Below, in pieces: positions 22,364 through 24,532 of a DNA stretch of 24,532 nucleotides. Below the pieces are notes generated by a model. It was not told where the DNA came from and did not search any database. It saw only the letters and a program-made list of their open reading frames with translations. The position numbers and the translations under genes were made by a program. The DNA comes from CAYUPY01 sp964446595 (GTDB taxonomy: Bacteria > Patescibacteriota > Dojkabacteria > J137 > JAEUSD01): the NCBI GenBank assembly GCA_964446595.1, contig CAYUPY010000015.1, positions 1 through 24,532 of the forward strand, given 5' to 3'. Each line of letters begins with the position of its first letter. Positions within the stretch are counted from its first letter, which is position 1.

Positions 22364-22781
22364 TAGGTTGCTTACTGGTGATTTTTCAATCGCTTTCTGG
22401 AAAACAGTGACTTGGCGAATCGTAGCTAGCTTAACGACTTTTTTGCTTGCGCTATTTTTTTCTAAGGAGCCAGTTCTATCAGGGGCTTTGGTCACTACAG
22501 AAGTCATCACTAAACTAATTGCCCATTACGGCCACGAACATCTATGGCTAAAACTGGCCGGTCGCTTTAACTCACATAGAATAAGCCTACTAAAAGCCTT
22601 TTCTTGGCGAGTAATAGCTACCTCAATTACGGTTATTCTAAGCTTAATCTTTTTAGGGAGTGTAGAAGTTGCAGCCAAAATCGGAGTAGGAGATTTTATT
22701 CTTAAACTGGGGATTTACTATCTACACGAACGAGGTTGGATTTACTTTTTAAAACAAATAAATGATCGACAAACTAACTAG
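22356..22781 (+). CDS. Tandem DUF2061 membrane protein
   Basis: 141 aa from ATG 22356. It has two copies of the DUF2061 pattern: KTVTWRIVASLTTFLLALFF ... EVITKLIAHYGHEHLW and KAFSWRVIATSITVILSLIF ... DFILKLGIYYLHERGW. Each has a K-x2-(T/S)WR start, two hydrophobic helices and an H-E-x-x-W end. The biochemical role of DUF2061 is not known to me. As I recall, the family is often encoded beside APS kinase and sulfate-activation genes, which fits here. It overlaps the upstream gene by 8 nt and cysQ by 20 nt, so the three are translated from one mRNA. Confidence 0.85.
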   Translation: MSNRLLTGDFSIAFWKTVTWRIVASLTTFLLALFFSKEPVLSGALVTTEVITKLIAHYGHEHLWLKLAGRFNSHRISLLKAFSWRVIATSITVILSLIFLGSVEVAAKIGVGDFILKLGIYYLHERGWIYFLKQINDRQTN

Positions 22782-23523
22782 CATTTGCCGCCAGGCTGGG
22801 GAAGAGATTATGGAGGTGTATCAAGAAGCTGACTTTGATAGTATTACAGACTTTAAAGCGGATGACTCTCCTTTAACCCTGGCCGACAAAAAGTCACACA
22901 AAGTGATTCAAGCCAGTTTGGAAGCTTTGGCACCAAGGGTCCCAATACTTTCCGAAGAGGGTAGTGAAATTACCTACAATCAGCGTAAAACATGGAAAAA
23001 GTTCTGGTTAGTTGACCCTTTAGATGGGACAAAGGAATTTATAAAGCGCAACGGCGAGTTTGCAATCAACATTGCTTTGATTGAGGATGGTTTTCCGGTT
23101 TTGGGTGTAATTTATGCGCCGGCACAGGACTTGTTTTACTACGCCGCAGGCGGCGTAGCTTATAAGCTGGTCGCCGGCGCAACCAAGCCCCAAATTTTAG
23201 AGCTGGCTTCTAAAGAAAAGGCACAAGTAGCCGTTGGTAGTCGCTCCCACTCAGCTCCTGAAGAAGAAGCCTTTCTTGCAGAACTGGGCATTATTGAAGT
23301 TAGGTCAATGGGAAGCGCTTTCAAGTTTGCCCTTGTAGCCGAAGGCGAAGCCGATATTTATTATCGCCACAACCCCACAATGGAATGGGACACCGCCGCC
23401 GGGCAAGCCCTAGTAGAAGCCGCAGGCGGCAAAGTAGTGGACTTGGCCGGCAACCGCTTCCATTACAACAAAGAATCACTAGTGAACCCTAGTTTTAAAT
23501 GTTGGGGGAGAGTGGCTGGCTAG
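22762..23523 (+). CDS. cysQ: 3'(2'),5'-bisphosphate nucleotidase (CysQ; inositol monophosphatase family)
   Basis: 253 aa. LTLADKKSHKVI, PILSEEGSE (64-69 with the metal Glu) and WLVDPLDGTKEFIKRNGEFAINIALI (82-107, the DPxDGT metal site plus the CysQ-type TKEF/NGEF extension) identify the CysQ branch. The C-terminal WDTAAGQALVEAAGG is the second metal motif. The enzyme turns 3'-phosphoadenosine 5'-phosphate (PAP), left by sulfotransferases or PAPS reductase, into AMP. It overlaps the DUF2061 gene by 20 nt and has cysC next. GC rises sharply within the gene (22/60 at 22801-22860, against 33/60 and 38/60 at 23341-23460), and nested inverted repeats lie at 23116-23180. Confidence 0.92.
   Translation: MIDKLTSICRQAGEEIMEVYQEADFDSITDFKADDSPLTLADKKSHKVIQASLEALAPRVPILSEEGSEITYNQRKTWKKFWLVDPLDGTKEFIKRNGEFAINIALIEDGFPVLGVIYAPAQDLFYYAAGGVAYKLVAGATKPQILELASKEKAQVAVGSRSHSAPEEEAFLAELGIIEVRSMGSAFKFALVAEGEADIYYRHNPTMEWDTAAGQALVEAAGGKVVDLAGNRFHYNKESLVNPSFKCWGRVAG
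23116..23180. repeat. Nested inverted repeats inside cysQ
   Basis: The outer arms are GCGCCGGC (23116-23123) and GCCGGCGC (23173-23180). Inside lie CTACGCCG (23139-23146) and CGGCGTAG (23151-23158) with a CAGG loop, followed by the 12-nt palindrome AGCTTATAAGCT (23157-23168). They lie where the GC content of the gene begins to climb. Confidence 0.7.
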
Positions 23524-23533
23524 GTAATCCCGT

Positions 23534-23539
23534 TATAAT
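23534..23539 (+). promoter_or_regulatory. -10 TATAAT of cysC, leaderless type
   Basis: A perfect TATAAT 8 nt before the ATG at 23548, in the 24-nt gap after cysQ. No clear -35. Confidence 0.5.
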
Positions 23540-23547
23540 CTTTTTGC

Positions 23548-24144
23548 ATGCAAGACAACATCATCCCCCACGATCACAAAGTTATACGCCAGGACCGCGA
23601 GCAGCTATTGGGCCAACAGGGCCAGCTAATCTGGTTTACAGGACTGTCCGGCTCGGGTAAGTCTACCCTCGCCGGTATGCTAGAAGAACACCTACACAGC
23701 CAAGGCCGTGCCACCTACCTACTTGATGGAGACAACCTTCGCACAGGACTAAACAACAACCTTGGCTTCTCTGCTGAGGACCGTACCGAAAACATTCGCC
23801 GCATTGGCGAGGTCGCCAAGCTATTCGTGGATGCTGGCCTAATTGTGATCGCCGCCTTTGTGTCTCCCTTTGAAGCTGATCGTCAGCAAATAAAAAGCTT
23901 AATCCCGGAAGGGCGGTTCAAGCTCGTTTACGTTAAGTGTTCTGTAGAGGAGTGCGAACGCCGCGACGTAAAGGGACTATACGCAAAAGCCCGTCTCGGC
24001 GAAATCTCAGACTTTACCGGCATCAGTTCCCCGTACGAGGAGCCAGAAAATGCAGGCATCGTGTTAGACAGCGAAATTAAAAGCTTGCAGAAGTGTTTTC
24101 AAGACCTGACTTCTAAGTTAGCTCTCGTTCAAACCATAGCTTAA
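23548..24144 (+). CDS. cysC: Adenylylsulfate kinase (CysC)
   Basis: 198 aa, the usual CysC size. P-loop GLSGSGKST (32-40), LLDGDNLRTGLNNNLGFS (58-75, binding APS), RTENIRRIGEVAKLF, FVSPFEADR, KGLYAKAR and FTGISSPYEEP are all diagnostic. The enzyme phosphorylates adenosine 5'-phosphosulfate to PAPS, the donor for sulfotransferases. ATP sulfurylase, PAPS reductase and sulfotransferases are not in this window. GC is clearly above most of the window (35/60 at 23641-23700), and G/C-ending codons are frequent, suggesting a different history. The end overlaps the convergent gene by 27 nt. Confidence 0.96.
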   Translation: MQDNIIPHDHKVIRQDREQLLGQQGQLIWFTGLSGSGKSTLAGMLEEHLHSQGRATYLLDGDNLRTGLNNNLGFSAEDRTENIRRIGEVAKLFVDAGLIVIAAFVSPFEADRQQIKSLIPEGRFKLVYVKCSVEECERRDVKGLYAKARLGEISDFTGISSPYEEPENAGIVLDSEIKSLQKCFQDLTSKLALVQTIA

Positions 24145-24465
24145 TGCTTCGTTGTATGCAGCATTTGCATTGGCTTCTATTCCATTCAAAGAAGCTTCAA
24201 TTGCTTCTTGCCCAGTAAACTGATTATAAGACATCATTTCAAGCGCCGTCCTAGTTAGGATTTGAGAGCCAAATAAATCCACTCCATTTTCGGGATCATG
24301 GACATGAAGGGTATAAGCGCCCGTACAACAACCATACGCTCCAACAGAAACCAGACCTGGGATGGTAGTGTTTAGTGAAAGTCTATTTGCTAAGTAGTGT
24401 AAATCCGCTGGATTAAACAACAAAGAGTCTGGATTAGCTTCTTGCCTAGGCTTTAACAACCTCAA
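24118..24465 (-). CDS. Hypothetical protein, start uncertain (possibly 5'-truncated)
   Basis: 115 aa from a TTG at 24465. The sequence (LLKPRQEANPDSLLFNPADL, GLVSVGAYGCCTGAYTLHVHDPENG, SYNQFTGQEAIEASLNGIEANANAAYNEALS) looks like real protein but matches no family I recognise. The frame continues upstream with plausible residues (RPLVVSD) to a TAG at 24492-24490, with no ATG or GTG between and no promoter at the usual spacing. The gene may therefore use the TTG, or be a remnant whose N-terminus is lost. It overlaps the cysC end by 27 nt in convergent orientation. Confidence 0.45.
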   Translation of the reverse strand: MRLLKPRQEANPDSLLFNPADLHYLANRLSLNTTIPGLVSVGAYGCCTGAYTLHVHDPENGVDLFGSQILTRTALEMMSYNQFTGQEAIEASLNGIEANANAAYNEALSYGLNES

Positions 24466-24532
24466 ATCTGAAACAACTAAGGGTCTCGACTAGATAACTA
24501 GACGTCAAAAGTTTAGAATCTAGTAATGATAG

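Noticed and set aside
1..24532. Recoding of stop codons (TGA as Gly, as in some CPR lineages; or TAG suppression)
   Set aside because: TGA ends the gene at 762 and hisS at 11000; TAG ends several genes at sensible places. Only one internal TAG is seen, in the pilin.
1..24532. CRISPR arrays, insertion sequences, tRNA/rRNA genes, phage or plasmid functions
   Set aside because: No regularly spaced repeats, transposase, integrase, tRNA cloverleaf or rRNA segments were found on reading through both strands.

Overview
The window is a densely packed bacterial chromosome segment of 24.5 kb, with short intergenic gaps and moderate GC (roughly 40-45% by eye). TAA, TAG and TGA all end genes and the standard bacterial code fits. 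The gene set includes MurJ, DNA polymerase III delta, RecA, a class II HisRS with a variant motif 3, type IV pilin, peptidoglycan-recognition amidase with DUF5648 repeats, and many small membrane proteins of unknown function. Together with mostly absent Shine-Dalgarno sequences, this suggests a Candidate Phyla Radiation (Patescibacteria) genome, perhaps of the Microgenomates/Dojkabacteria type. That placement is an inference from style, not proof.

Layout: 1-94 is the tail of an S1-domain protein (possibly PNPase). 193-4735 holds a PAP2-like membrane phosphatase, a membrane-anchored beta-rich protein, the lipid II flippase MurJ and a membrane-anchored arginine/glutamine-rich protein. 4743-7900 holds HolA, a secreted PGRP-like protein that has lost its zinc ligands and carries an SH3b domain, and a type IV pilin-like gene split by one in-frame amber codon. 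8030-11908 holds recA, a winged-helix/nucleotidyltransferase-like gene, hisS and an EamA transporter. 11987-15346 holds a small membrane protein, a mannose-1-phosphate guanylyltransferase, two genes of unknown function and a membrane-tethered trypsin-like protease.

15382-15566 (minus strand) contains a promoter, a leaderless 28-codon ORF, three hairpins and a strong terminator. One arm of the first hairpin can alternatively pair with the terminator arm, which is the architecture of a transcription attenuator upstream of the unknown 153-aa gene. 15640-18849 holds a PP2C-type phosphatase, an ABC-2 polysaccharide exporter pair (Wzm/Wzt-like) and a NUDIX hydrolase. 18862-21021 (minus) is a large secreted amidase. 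21101-24144 holds a membrane mannosyltransferase-like protein, a DUF2061 tandem protein, CysQ and CysC. This reads as an activated-sulfate (PAPS) module beside surface-glycan genes. The last gene (minus, 24118-24465) lacks a good start.

The most general observation is a promoter grammar. At about a dozen genes a -10 hexamer (TATAAT, TATACT, TAAAAT and similar, often with an upstream TGn) sits 5-8 nt, usually exactly 6, before the start codon. That predicts transcripts starting at or next to the initiation codon, i.e. widespread leaderless translation. By contrast murJ has a leader with a Shine-Dalgarno-like AGGA. Functionally the genes centre on envelope building: lipid-carrier recycling, lipid II flipping, wall amidases, GDP-mannose supply, glycan export, and possibly glycan sulfation.
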